Shown here: positions 1 to 10,139 of the stretch, one piece after another | How positions within the stretch are numbered: position 1 is the first letter of the stretch | How the letters are laid out: each line of letters starts with the position of its first letter | Assembly: GCA_037157565.1 (NCBI GenBank) | Contig: JAZHRO010000026.1 | Location: forward strand, 30,742,501 to 30,806,500 | Length of the DNA stretch: 64,000 bases | From: Thalassia testudinum | Lineage: Eukaryota; Streptophyta; Magnoliopsida; Alismatales; Hydrocharitaceae | Direction: 5' to 3' | Notes under the pieces: generated by a model | The model's database searches: none | Told to the model about the DNA's origin: nothing | The model's input: only the letters and a program-made list of their open reading frames with translations | Made by a program: the position numbers and the translations under genes

Positions 1-1236
1 TTAGGATATATACTCTAAACCTCCATTTTGGTTAGACTTTTCTGGAACAAAGTTATTCTAGATTAAGTTCCCTAATTCTAGATTAAATCGATTGCATCTT
101 TGTGTGGTGGTGGAATAACTTTGTTCCTCCTATTAATGTCCTGATTTCACCCTAAACTCTAACTGTCTACTTTGTAATATACAAAATTTTTTCTATGCCG
201 AAATCTATTCGAACTTGTTCCCTGATTTAACATTAAGTCCTATCCAAACATTTTTCTTAAAAAAATAGAGGCTATTTAACCAGAATTTGTCTTCCATGGT
301 TTGTTTCTCGTCCTTAATTTCCTTTGCCAAACGGCTTACAGAATGAACAAAAAATGCACATCTGTACGGGAGCGTAATTGGGAGGTCGAGGACAAGAATC
401 TAAACATGGGATACCTAAGTATGACCTGTCCTTTTTCACCTAACGAATTTCATATGTTTGCCATGATAAATTATCAAGTGCATGCCCTTTGATTTTAGGT
501 ACAACTGTCTTCTGTCCCTATTGATCCGTGACTTCCAATGTCATGGGTACTAATATAGTTATAATATATCGATTTTGAATCCTAACAATAGTTTTCAATG
601 AGTACATTTTTTATGCACGCCACATGCTGCATGCAGTAGGTGCTTTGCCTTTTTGGCTCTGTTAGAAAAGCAAAGGATTAAAATATAGCTGCTACTTGAT
701 TATGCAATTTTACTTTCTTGATGGTAAATATCAATGAAATATGTGGACGAGTTACATATATTTTTTCCTGCGATTAGGCGTGAATTGGGCTTTAAATATT
801 TTGCTTAATGCTGTTCTTGGGTTGGGCTCTTCCCCTACTCCTTTCAGACTTTGTTCTTTGTCTGTGGGCCTTCGTTGCCAATTTTTTTGCTTGCTGTTTC
901 TTCTACAATGGGCCCTCTCCATATATGTTGGGCTCTCTCTCTCTCCTTTGTAACACCTCCAGAAATATGGGCTTCCTGGGCTTCGTGTACGCCTAAGTTG
1001 TTCCTGTACGCGAAAAGTACGAGGAAATTTATTCAAAAATAGATCACTAAATAATTCGAAGATCTACTAAGCGGGTACAAATGTCACAGCCTTTTACATC
1101 AAATTAACCCCCAATTTTCATAATTCATTTACGACTCTAACCTCATTTCACATTTTCTCATATAATTTGAGCATTGGATTCTAGAAGTCCACAAAATTAA
1201 AATCCATTGGAAATCTTAGATCATGGGCTATGGATT
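1..1236. other. Intergenic, nothing recognised
   Basis: AT-rich plant intergenic sequence. Short open frames between 301 and 1042 overlap on both strands, lack a recognisable domain and look random. A pyrimidine-rich, GGGC-containing stretch lies at about 780-1000. No RNA gene or transposon terminus was recognised. Confidence 0.6.
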
Positions 1237-1575
1237 TACTGCAACTTACACTGATGGTTAAAATAACCATCACCATGAGCCTAAAGAACTATCCCAACGT
1301 TCTTCTAGGCTATTGTCTTGAGACACATCACTATAAGGAATACAGACAATAAGAACTACCGTTGCACCTGAAGTTACAACGACGATCATATTTTCAAGAG
1401 CTTTTGATTTCACGATCATGGTAATAGCAACACTTATGATTTAACAATTTCTTACTCTTCAAGAGACATACATTGATACTTATTTCCATTAATGTTATTA
1501 TTGATATTAGTCTTTGATGAATACAATAGAATTTATCTATAATATACCATCATTAAGGTGTCCCTATGTTTAATG
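1237..1575 (+). repeat. Diverged copy of a CACTA-like dispersed repeat (left copy)
   Basis: This stretch is collinear with 60738-61260 in the same orientation. Both start near 'acactga(c/t)ggtta', continue through 'ccaaagagct' / 'ctaaagaact', and end in a shared AT-rich tail with 'atatatcatcatt' / 'atataccatcatt'. The left copy also keeps a small inverted repeat (gatggtta / taaccatc). The bipartite (A)CCGACGGTTA-type motif resembles the subterminal repeats of plant CACTA (En/Spm) elements. No terminal CACTA/TAGTG pair with a 3-bp duplication was found, so the class is tentative. Confidence 0.55.
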
Positions 1576-1999
1576 TCTACTTTTTTTATTATATATCATG
1601 CATAAATGGAACTTTCTTCTCTTATGTGATCAACTATGTATACAAACAAATAATTAAAATTACAAATGATTCAATCCAAAATAAGACATTTTGAAAACTT
1701 CAAGCATTAATAACAAAAAAAAGCAAATTTTAGTAAACAAATGTTTTCTCTAACTTTAAGTACATAGTTTCTGGAGTATTAGCTAGGTAATTTTCAAACA
1801 CAAACTATTGTCACAAATGATATATACAATAAAATATAAGAAATTAATTCTTCACTTAAAATAATCCACAAATCCCGGATCTTCATGAATGCTACTAATC
1901 CTTACATCTCCTACGAAAACAATCAACATTAAATATCGTTATTGAAACTTAGAATTACATATTCATAATCTATGTTGTATAAGTTTGATTAAGGTTATA
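1576..1999. other. AT-rich intergenic sequence
   Basis: Nothing recognisable; low-complexity AT-rich sequence up to the target-site duplication of the first Tat element. Confidence 0.6.
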
Positions 2000-2004
2000 C
2001 TAAT

Positions 2005-2650
2005 TGATGAGGGGTAAAAAATACCCTCAAATCCAAAACTCCATGAAAGGCCTGAAAAGAAGGATCCGACCTAGAAAGACTTGAATATAGGTGGGCCTAG
2101 GGATCTAACCTGCCTATATCCGAGAAAAGTCTTGTGCATAGATGGGTTTGGGAATCTGGCACGTCTACATCTGAAAAGACTCGAACACGGGTAGGTCCAG
2201 GAATCCAACCCGCTTACACCTGGGAAGGCTCAGATACAACCAGACCAAAAGGACCAAGAGACGGCGAGAAAAGTATAGCACGACCATGTCCCTAATAAAT
2301 GATGACATAGCCGCCGCAATAAATAATCTGACAACACACGTACCTTGTCAGAAGGTGCATCCAGTCAGAAGATCACGCAAAAGGCCTAACCCCAACACGA
2401 TAAATAGCGAGGAGAGGCCCTCTCCTAGGCAACTCGAGAGAAGAGAGATTGTAATCATGTTTCTTACTAGTGCATATTTGGGAGCATTCTCCTCCCCCCA
2501 GACGTACACCCTTTGTAGTGGAACTGGGTCACCAAATTCTTTGCATCTCGTGTGATTGCTTAGACCCTTAGGTCGGACCCTCCATTCACATAGGAGGTCC
2601 GATCGTTTGAGTTGTTAAGTCAGACTCTCCGATTCCTTGAGCTCCGATCA
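2005..2650 (+). repeat. 5' LTR of Tat-1
   Basis: The LTR starts TGATGAGGGGTAAAAAATAC and ends CTCCGATCA just before the primer-binding site. It matches 25083-25741 along its whole length with many point differences, so insertion is old. A diverged version forms the LTRs of Tat-2 on the opposite strand. Confidence 0.9.
2397..2408 (+). promoter_or_regulatory. Putative TATA box of the Tat-1 5' LTR
   Basis: The sequence is acgataaatagc. The same position is TATAAATG in the 3' LTR (25478-25485) and CTATAAATAGG on the - strand in the Tat-2 LTR (58592-58600). Conservation across LTRs supports it as the LTR promoter; the first copy has lost the initial T of TATA. Confidence 0.5.
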
Positions 2651-2671
2651 ATTGGCGTTGTCTGTAGGAAT
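2651..2671 (+). promoter_or_regulatory. Primer-binding site of Tat-1
   Basis: The sequence ATTGGCGTTGTCTGTAGGAA directly follows the LTR end. The Tat-2 counterpart reads ATTGGCGTCGTCTGTGAG. The position and the TTGGCG start are typical of plant Ty3/gypsy elements primed by a host tRNA. Confidence 0.75.
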
Positions 2672-3807
2672 GATTATCAGTTGATAACATTTCCTGGCTC
2701 TCAAAGTCCTCCTAATGGCTCCCACGACTTGCAACTCTTCCCGCACTGGCCTCGAGAAAGCGCCGGCTCAGGCTTGAACACCCTCAACCAGCCAAGCCGA
2801 GTAAAGAGAAGTAGAGAGTGTCTGACCAACCATCAAAGGACTATGAGCATGACCTCCTCTCAAAGCTGCACGAGGGAGGAGCAGTATTAGGCTAAGCTGG
2901 CAGCTCTTAGGACTGAAGAAATTTCAGTCACAAAGAAATCCTCAGAAACCAGACAAATCTAGGAGTTTGGCAAATCCCCACAGGAGGAGCCCTGTCGGCC
3001 AAGCCTCGAAGATGAGCAATAGAGGTGGCATCGCACCGTGGAGGATGAGAACGCCTGTCTATACGAATATCTCGAGAAACTAAAGCGAGAGCCTAGTAGC
3101 CAGAAAAGGGAAACTCCTAATCCACCGAAAGTGCCTCACCCACCATCAGCGGAAGAAATCTCGAGGGCTCAACCCTTGACGACCGACAGAGGAGGCTCGA
3201 TCCCTAAGATTATCCGCCAGGTCACTAGAGTAATGCAGGGCATACACCCTCAGGCCTATACCACCACCTACCCCTTCACTGAGGAGGTAATAACGACCCC
3301 TCTACCCAAGAGATTCAAGTAGCATGTCATGGTCCCGTATGATGGGACGACATACCCTAACAACTTCGTTGGGAGCTACTGTCAGATGATGTTGGTACAC
3401 GACTGCCGCAACAGAGTACTATGTTGGGTATTCCCGTCTTATCTATCCGACATTAGAGGTGTTAATCGAATCGAACGAACTCGTACATAGGTATGTTCGA
3501 ATTCGAGCTCAATAAAATATTCAATGTTCAGTTCGATTCGAGTTCGATTACAAAACCAAACGTTTGAATTTGGTTCGTTATTAATTCATTTACTTTGTTC
3601 GAACGAACATATTCGATTAAGTTCAATGATATACTCGACAACAATACATTTGTTAATAGTTCGTTCGATAATAGTTCATTCAATAATTATCTTTTAATGG
3701 AAAGCATTAAAAAAATGACATTTTACCCCCTATGCTCTATCTTAATCTCAATATGTCATCTCTCCCTTTCTGATGGCCTAAAGGAACGATGTTCCTTCTT
3801 GGTTTGG

Positions 3808-4695
3808 CATGGTGGAGAAAGGAGAGAAAAAATATGCCATTGCAACTACTCATGAGTCCCACCCATTAATGAGTCAAACATGCAGTACCTGTCATGTTCT
3901 AGGAACCTTTCAAATAAGAGAACCCCTAACCCTCTGCACCATAAGGTCCAATGGACAATATTATGTTCCACGTGTCACGGTTCGCATTGCCCAAGCCACT
4001 GTTATTTTCTTTGCCTTCCTGAAAAGCATGCTTTTCATCTCCTCCATTTACATGATCTTCCCCACTTACAAGTCTCCAACCTAAAACAATGTCCTTTTTC
4101 AAGAATCCCACAAGTGCCATCAACAAAATGTTCCTGATATCTTGTTTGCAACTCTCCGAGGCATTGCAGATCTACATGAAGTACATACAACAGAGGAGCC
4201 AATAATTCATGCATACCTACTAAAATAATAATGCTTCTCAAGTGTACAAAAAATGAATCCTTAGATCTATCAAAAGTTAATTCTTCATTAAAGGAAACAA
4301 TGATCATTGAGATGCCCACTGAAAAGCCAAAAGACAGAAAACAATGATAACTCTTACTATGTTTTTTTTCCAGATGCGTATTTGAAGAAGAGATGTTGAC
4401 AAGTCATTTCACAAGCAAAAATAAAGGAAACTTCTAATGTTTCTGATTATATGCCCCAGCATGTATGCTGATGAAAATGGAAAGATGAAACACAAGAATC
4501 AATATCCTGATAACTTGCCTTGCTTGTAACCACGTTCTGGATTTTTTACATGCCATAATAACAGTATTCCTCTCAGCATGGCCTGGCATGCAGGAGTTTG
4601 AAAATAACTTCCTTGCCCTGGATATAGGCGTGACAAATCTAGGTCGACCATCTTTTCAACTTGAGCATTCTGGAAGGACTACACCCATGGGCTGT
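3808..4695 (-). pseudogene. TBC-domain RabGAP gene fragment, three exons (captured)
   Basis: TBC proteins activate GTP hydrolysis by Rab GTPases in membrane traffic. Exon A (about 4695-4519, - strand) reads QNAQVEKMVDLDLSRLYPGQ then GSYFQTPACQAMLRGILLLW and NPERGYKQG, including the glutamine-finger region. Exon B (from 4216) reads GMHELLAPLLYVLHVDLQCL. Exon C (4080 to about 3808) contains PYGAEG, ERFLEHDRYCMFDSLMGG and VVAMAYFFSP. The order and motifs match plant TBC1D5-like proteins. Acceptor AGs precede each exon. The exon A donor is GC (CAAG|GCAAGT) rather than GT. There is a stop early in exon A and a frameshift in exon C, and both ends of the gene are missing. The end of exon B is uncertain. 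Confidence 0.85.
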
Positions 4696-4719
4696 CTGCA
4701 AAGGCAAAGAAACCATTTA

Positions 4720-5680
4720 TCTACTAGACAATGGCCTCAGAAAATAGATTTTAGAATACATAATCAATTCCAGAATTTTCTAAATATATTTCTCAGGAAA
4801 CCAAGCACTTGCGGGTTTATCAGCTGTTTTACAAAATTGACATAAGGATGAAAAATAAGCGTGGGATACAAGGATCCACTCGCCAAATCTATAACCAGAA
4901 GCATTTCACTTCTAGTGAATTATGAACCATAGTTTCATTCTACAACTTTCACCAATCTGCCCATGGAGATTACAATTTGAGACTTTGGGAGATGAAAACA
5001 CATTTCATTAGGGTGCATGCTGAATTTTAGGCAACATGGACCTAGAGTTCTCCCATTTGAGACCCTTTTGCAAGGTCTCAATCGAGCGAAGCAAGACAGA
5101 TTTTTTTTTTTTTGTTTGTGTGTGTGTGTGTGTGTATGGGGTCGGGGGGTGGAGAAGGAACAAGGCAAAGTTTTCTTAAGAAACTTAGCAATGAAAGACT
5201 TGAATTCAACTGTAACTTCTCTAGAAACGGGAAGGCTACATACTGGGATTTTGTGAAAGTGGATTGTGCATGCTAAGTTCATTGGATTTGTTTCCATTCC
5301 TACAAATACGAGGAACCACATGACAACGCCTCAATGCAGCATATCTACAAGAACCCAATATATGTCAGGAAAAAGGGAAAAAAGGAACATTCCACCTTAT
5401 AGACTTTAGCCTAAACCAATGGCACTGAGATAGGAATTGATGTCCCTTTTAACAACAAAATTGAGCAACCTTAATCCAAGCTGCAGCGCACACCAATCAT
5501 TCTGACTTTAGAAAGCAGCTTTTGTGAATGGTTTGGTAATGAGATTTTGCTTTAATGAGACTAGAATTCAGCATTCCCAAAAACCATCACCAAAACAAAG
5601 CTTCCTGCAAAATACAAATTCAGCTACATATATTGCAATTATATTAGTCATTGACAAGTCAGAATTTAAGTATGATATGC
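4720..5680. other. Filler between captured fragments, with a (TG)n microsatellite
   Basis: The sequence lies between the TBC and kinesin fragments and looks intronic. A T-run at 5101-5113 is followed by alternating (TG)n at about 5117-5135. The long - strand open frame at 4935-5321 reads through this simple repeat and has no recognisable domain. I could not assign it to a gene. Confidence 0.5.
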
Positions 5681-5684
5681 TGAC

Positions 5685-5844
5685 CTCTGATCATTTAGAA
5701 AATCATAGAGCTTCCCACCATAGATCTCAAAGAAACCAACAAATAGCTGCAATCCCTGGTTCTGATATGCACAATGCATTAACCTTAGAATATCCTGAGA
5801 TGCTCTTAATGGCAGAGGTTGCATTGTGTACGTCTTTCCACTTC
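5685..5844 (-). pseudogene. Kinesin-13 motor-domain exon (captured)
   Basis: This is one 160-bp exon of a kinesin-13 microtubule motor, a family that depolymerises microtubule ends. It reads GSGKTYTMQPLPLRASQDIL, then RLMHCAYQNQGLQLFVGFFE and IYGGKLYDFLNDQ. GSGKT is the P-loop for ATP, and FEIYGGKLYD is characteristic of the kinesin-13 motor. The exon is open throughout, preceded by the acceptor TTTCTTTCAG and followed by donor AG|GTCAGC. It sits inside the hAT-type element on the same strand as the FDH and TBC pieces. No further kinesin exon was found, so it is a gene fragment, not a gene. Confidence 0.9.
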
Positions 5845-6141
5845 CTGAAAGAAACAATTAACCTTAAAGGTTTCCCTATAATGTTGAGTTATCTAAAGAT
5901 TTACATGGCCACATAAAATTCAAATTCTCATGAACAGACTTAGGGGAAAGTCCCTGGGAAGTGTACAGACACAATTTCATTGCCAGGGGGATTTTCTAAC
6001 CCCATTCTTTGTAAAAATAAATTGAGCAAAATGGAATAAACCTTGAGGGTTAAAAATCATCATGAATGGTGCAAATGCAGCACATAAGAAACAGATGAAG
6101 AGTCCCTGGCAATGGCTGTGACTACAACCATCTCCGTTTAC

Positions 6142-6253
6142 ATGCGATTCAAGCCACTCTCGAATCCCTAAAGACTCTTCAGCACATCCAATGAAGTTGG
6201 GATTCAATGAAGCATACTCATTGGCTTTGTAAAACACTCCTACAATCTTCTTG
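6142..6253 (-). pseudogene. FDH: Formate dehydrogenase exon (captured)
   Basis: Plant FDH is a mitochondrial NAD-dependent enzyme oxidising formate to CO2. This 112-bp piece encodes [20 protein letters not shown] followed by [16 protein letters not shown], the start of the mature protein. It follows an acceptor (CCATCAG) and ends at GCAT|GTAAAC, a normal donor position with the last exon base changed (G to T in a CAG codon). No stop or frameshift is present. Catalytic and NAD-binding parts are absent. It lies upstream of the kinesin exon on the same strand within the hAT-type element, about 300 bp away. Confidence 0.9.
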
Positions 6254-6720
6254 CTGATGGAGGAGGCCTGTAGGGCGGAGGGAGGTAGGGCTGGAGTCCT
6301 GAGCTTGGGCCCTGGGAAAGGATCGGAGTGGAGGAGGGTGGCTGGAGGGCGGTCGCCGGTTGGAGTAGATCAGGCCGGAGGAGGACTAGACTCCGGAGGG
6401 GTGGAGGGTAGGGGGGATGGTTGGAGGGCGGGTTAGTAGGTGGAGGCTGGTTGGAGTGGAGGGGAGGGGAGGATGGTGGTCGGGATCGATGGTCAGAGGG
6501 CAGAGTGGGGGGGAAGGGAGGGGAAGAGGCTGGGGGAGGATCGGAGGAGGTGAGGAGCTTACCTTGATGACGATGTCGACGTGGACGGAGCCGCTTAGCT
6601 GCTGATGGAGGAAACGGGTTGAGGGGAGGGATCGGAGGTCTGTAGGGCAGCAGCCTATGGGCTGCAGCGTCGGTGATAGGGTTAGGGTCCTTGAGTGTAG
6701 TAGTGCTACTGTGCTAGGGG
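6254..6720. other. Strongly G-rich (+ strand) block of unknown origin in the hAT-type element
   Basis: About 450 bp with many GG, GGG and GGGG runs on the + strand (for example near 6405-6415 and 6500-6535) and C-rich on the - strand. It lies upstream of the FDH exon in its transcribed direction and may be a captured 5' region. A donor-like site (CATCAAG|GTAAGC, - strand, near 6562) is present. I cannot assign it to a gene. The G-runs could form quadruplexes. Confidence 0.45.
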
Positions 6721-8448
6721 TCGGCGACTCGATCGGTGGCTAATGACGAGAGTGTCGACAGGAGACCTGGAGAAGTAGCGCTTGGGTTTTGCTTGGGCCA
6801 AAGTGAGAGAGGGGAAATAGCATGGGGAGAGCACCAATAGTTGAACCGGAGAAAGATCGTATTTGCGTGAGAGCGCATGCTGGGAGCACCAATAGCAAAT
6901 CAACGATTGTGTCACGTGTCCAAGTATTTGTGTGAGCCAACATGGGGAGAATCGAAGTAGCCCAGTTGAATGGTTGAATCGGTGAAGTGCCAATAGTTGA
7001 ATATATGTAAATTTAAAATAGTTCTTTTATATTGATATTAATTATATTAGTCGAAATTAGTTTGAATGGGTACAAAGGTGGGTTAAGTTTTTTTTCAATG
7101 GAATCGCAATTAGATATATACATATATATAATGTTTTCAAACTCGAATTTTTATCAAACAAACATGTATTATGTTCATATTTGGTTCGTTAAGCTATCGA
7201 ACTTTATTTTAATGTTCATATTTGGTTCATTTTCTTTCGAAAAAACTTTTATCGAATATTTGATCGAACGAATTCGAGTCGAATTCAAACCGTTCAATTC
7301 AGTTAGCAGCTCTATTCGGCATGGCCCATGAGTAGTTCAACGAACTGCCAATCGGGCAGATCGCATGCTTTCAGGAATTAGCGGACAAGTTCTGCCAATA
7401 TTTTACCGGACAACAGAGGGTTAGAGACAACTCCGAGAGGCTGTCGGAAGTCCGAAAGCGGAAGAATGAATCTTTCGAGTCGTACCTAGATCGGTTTAAG
7501 GCCCATTACTTCAAATGAAAGCGGCCTCACGATGCCATCGCCATCCAATACTTCAAGTCAGGACTCCTAACTCAAAGGTTTTAGTATGACATTGACGGCT
7601 TCCCGCCTAGGGATATAGCAGAGCTCTAGAACAGAGCTACAAGGTTCGCAAAGTAAGATCACTCTTTCTGCTCTCGCAACTAGCTGGCTGAGGGGTCTGA
7701 AGACGATGCTAGCCCGGTCCAAGAAAAGCGGGCTCCAGGTGAATCCACCCCCATCTCCATCCACGGGGGGAGCCGCTTCAACAAACGCAAGGCTAGCTTC
7801 CCAAAGTGGAGGAATAATCGGCCAAGCAAGAGCCAAAACAATGGACCCCGCCAACCTAGGCGAGATTATTTTGAAGGATACACTCCCCTTGTCTTGAACC
7901 AGACGAATGTCCTGACAAAGACCTGCTACCCCAACCTAAGCCAATGAAGAAGAAAGCTGACTTCAGGCCCTACCACAAGTATCACAAGGCTCGGGGGCAC
8001 CACCAAAGATTGTCGAGACCTGCGGGACCATATTGAATCTCAAATTCAGTATAGAAATTTGGCCCACTTCGTCAGGCAAAGCGAAAGCTAGGATAAAGGC
8101 AAAGAGCCCATGGAGGGCCCAAAAGGCTACCATAAGAAAAAGCTTCAGCATTTCTGTGCGGTTAACATGGTACTCGCTGAAGGCCCAGAGCCCAACATCG
8201 TTGTGGCCCACCACCTCAAGCAAGCGGTATCCCCCCTACTCCCTCTAATTGAGTTCCACTGTCGGATCTTGGTGGTTATGCCTGGATTGCCCCAACGTAT
8301 TCACCACGCACCCCTTGTGGATGCGAAGGTCAAAGTAACTTTCGGAGTCAATGCAACTCCAGGTCAACAATCCAGCCCTCTCAGGTGGCTGACTCATAGC
8401 ACTCTTCCTATCCTACAGTGGGACGAGAGCGTTCCCGTCAAGTAGGTG

Positions 8449-8995
8449 ACCTCCCGACTGTTTGCCTTTCTCCCAAATCCGGAGAAGCACACCAACCCAC
8501 TGTTGTTAACGCTCCTACTAGTAGGGCAACAGCAACCCCGACTCCTCGTTGACGAGGGTAGTGCTGTGGACATCCTCTTCCTTAAAACCCTACGCCACCT
8601 AGGTTTCACAGAAGAAATCTCTCCCCTTCGACTTACCCAGTTGTAGGATTCAGCAACCACAAGGTGATGCCAAAAGGAGAGATCAGCCTCCCCTTTTCCA
8701 TCTACAACAAGGATAGGCACCTCGACAGGACGACCATGTTTGTAATGGCCAGATTAACGGCGACATTTGACAGCATCCTTGGCCACCCTACCACCTATGC
8801 CTTTCAAGTGATCCCTTCATCATACTTCCAATTCGTACTTTTCTAGTCTCCACACAGAGTAGGAATAGTGCACGGGGATCAGTTGGCTAGGCACGAGCTC
8901 CTTAAGATCAAGCTGGAACGATCCCTGGAGCCAAAGCCCCCCAAGTCACAGAAATAGGGGAAGAAAAAAAACCAAGTCCAAGCGATCCAGTAGGA
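8449..8995 (+). pseudogene. Aspartic protease region of Tat-1
   Basis: The retroviral-type aspartic protease would cut the Gag-Pol polyprotein. The active-site loop reads LLVDEGSAVDILF near 8545-8580, followed after a frame break by MPKGEISLPFSIYN and FDSILGHPTTYAFQVIPSSY. The latter matches the ILGRP-type flap end of Tat proteases. The family usually has D(S/N)G; here it is DEG, as in Tat-2 (VDEGNAVD). Stops after 8643 and 8843 inactivate it. Confidence 0.8.
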
Positions 8996-9057
8996 GGTAA
9001 TCCCAGCTAATCTGCCGACGACTTCGGGACTACAGTACAGCCAGGCTCTTCAACCAT

Positions 9058-10110
9058 GGCTATACAAATGTATCCCAACAACGCTACTAAGCTCGTCCAA
9101 TTCGGAGTGGACCTTACGTCCTCTGAGGTATAGGAGTTGCCGCTTCTACTCCAAGCCAACGCAGACATTTCGCTTGGTTCGCCAATGACCTACCCAAAGC
9201 AAACCCGTCCCTAATTCAGCATCATTTGAATATTCAGGTGGGCACCCACGCAGTCAAGCAAGCACGCAAGCATAAGTCGATCGAGCAATGGCAAGCGGCT
9301 GAAGTTGAAGTCCAAAAGCTCCTGGAGCAGGATTCATCGAAGAATCCCTGTACCCAGCATGACTTTCAAACATAGTAATGGTAAAGAAGGCCAACGATCA
9401 ATGATGCATGTGCATCAACTTTACCAACTTGAATGGAGCTTGCCTGAAGGATGAGTCCCCCTTACCGAGGGTGGATTCCCTAGTAAACTCTTATAGTGGA
9501 CAATCTTACATGTCTTTCTTGGACGCCTACAACAGGTACCACCAGATCAGCCTTGCTTTAGCAGATCGACCCCATACCTCCTTTATCACTGATAGGGGCA
9601 TGTTTCAATATAAAGTCATGCCCATTGGTTTGAAAAATGTCGGGGCAACTTACCAGCGCCTTATAAATATGATTTTCTCAAAAATAATAGGAAAATCATT
9701 TGAGGTGTACATTGACGATATGCTTGTGAAGGGATCATCTAATTTCCCTTAACACCTAGAATATTTAGCGAAGGTGTTCCGGATTCTAAGGAACACCCGC
9801 CTCCGCCTGAACCCCGATAAGTGTACCTTTGGGGTCTTAGCTAGCAAGTTCCTAGGGTTCCTTGTCTCTAACCAGGGAATTAAAGAAAGGCTGGACAAAA
9901 TCCAAGCAATTGTAGACCTGCAACCGCCAGACACCCTGAAAGGGATGTAGTTATTGGTTGGCAAGATCGCCTCATGAGGACGATTCTTATCTTGATCATC
10001 CAACAAATGTCTTCCCTTCTTCGAGTGCATAAAAAAGGGCAAAGGTTATAATGCCACCCACTGGACTCCTCACTGCCATAAGGCCTTAAAGAAAGTCAAA
10101 GACGCACTCC
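9058..10110 (+). pseudogene. Reverse transcriptase of Tat-1
   Basis: RT copies the element RNA to DNA. The readable core (9408-9750) contains INFTNLNGACLKDESPLPR, SFLDAYNRYHQI, FQYKVMPIGLKNVGATYQRL and the catalytic box VYIDDMLVKG, so both active-site aspartates are still encoded. Downstream are LRNTRLRLNPDKCTFGV and KFLGFLVSNQGI. Stops at 9752 and 9949 and frame changes upstream break it. The order and motifs are typical of Tat-lineage RT. Confidence 0.88.
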
Positions 10111-10139
10111 GAAGTCCCCTCGTTCTAACGGCCCCCTAA

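Larger units (their letters stand above)
3454..7314. mobile_element. Non-autonomous hAT-type element carrying fragments of three host genes
   Basis: The 3.86-kb insertion splits the Tat-1 gag. Ends are TAGAGGTGTTAATCGAATCG and, read from the other side, TAGAGCTGCTAACTGAATTG, giving short imperfect terminal inverted repeats with TTCGA-rich subterminal DNA. It is flanked by 8-bp duplications TCCGACAT (3446-3453) and TTCGGCAT (7315-7322), which differ by two transitions. The 8-bp duplication and the TAGAG/TAGGG-type terminus are diagnostic of the hAT superfamily. Removing the insert and one duplication restores the gag reading across the site, as in Tat-2. No transposase is visible. Inside are pieces of TBC RabGAP, kinesin-13 and formate dehydrogenase genes, all on the - strand. 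Confidence 0.88.
2695..8440 (+). pseudogene. gag: gag of Tat-1, split by a hAT-type insertion
   Basis: Gag would form the retrotransposon capsid and bind its RNA. The likely start is the ATG at 2695; Tat-2 has a matching start (MAFTTHNSS against MAPTTCNSS). The frame breaks within 30 codons. A readable block at 3038-3322 has a short coiled segment (NACLYEYLEKLK) and a proline-rich stretch, then KIIRQVTRVMQGIHPQAY. The capsid core is broken after 'VFPSYLSD' at 3453 by the 3.9-kb insertion. It resumes at 7323 with GMAHE*FNELPIGQI and runs through ERLSEVRKRKNESFESYLDR. The zinc-knuckle region near 7970-8040 is degenerate compared with Tat-2. Stops and frameshifts throughout make it non-functional. 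Confidence 0.85.

Noticed and set aside
4935..5321. 128-codon - strand frame in the hAT-type element as a captured gene
   Set aside because: It reads through a (TG)n and T-run, including a His-Thr repeat, and has no recognisable domain.
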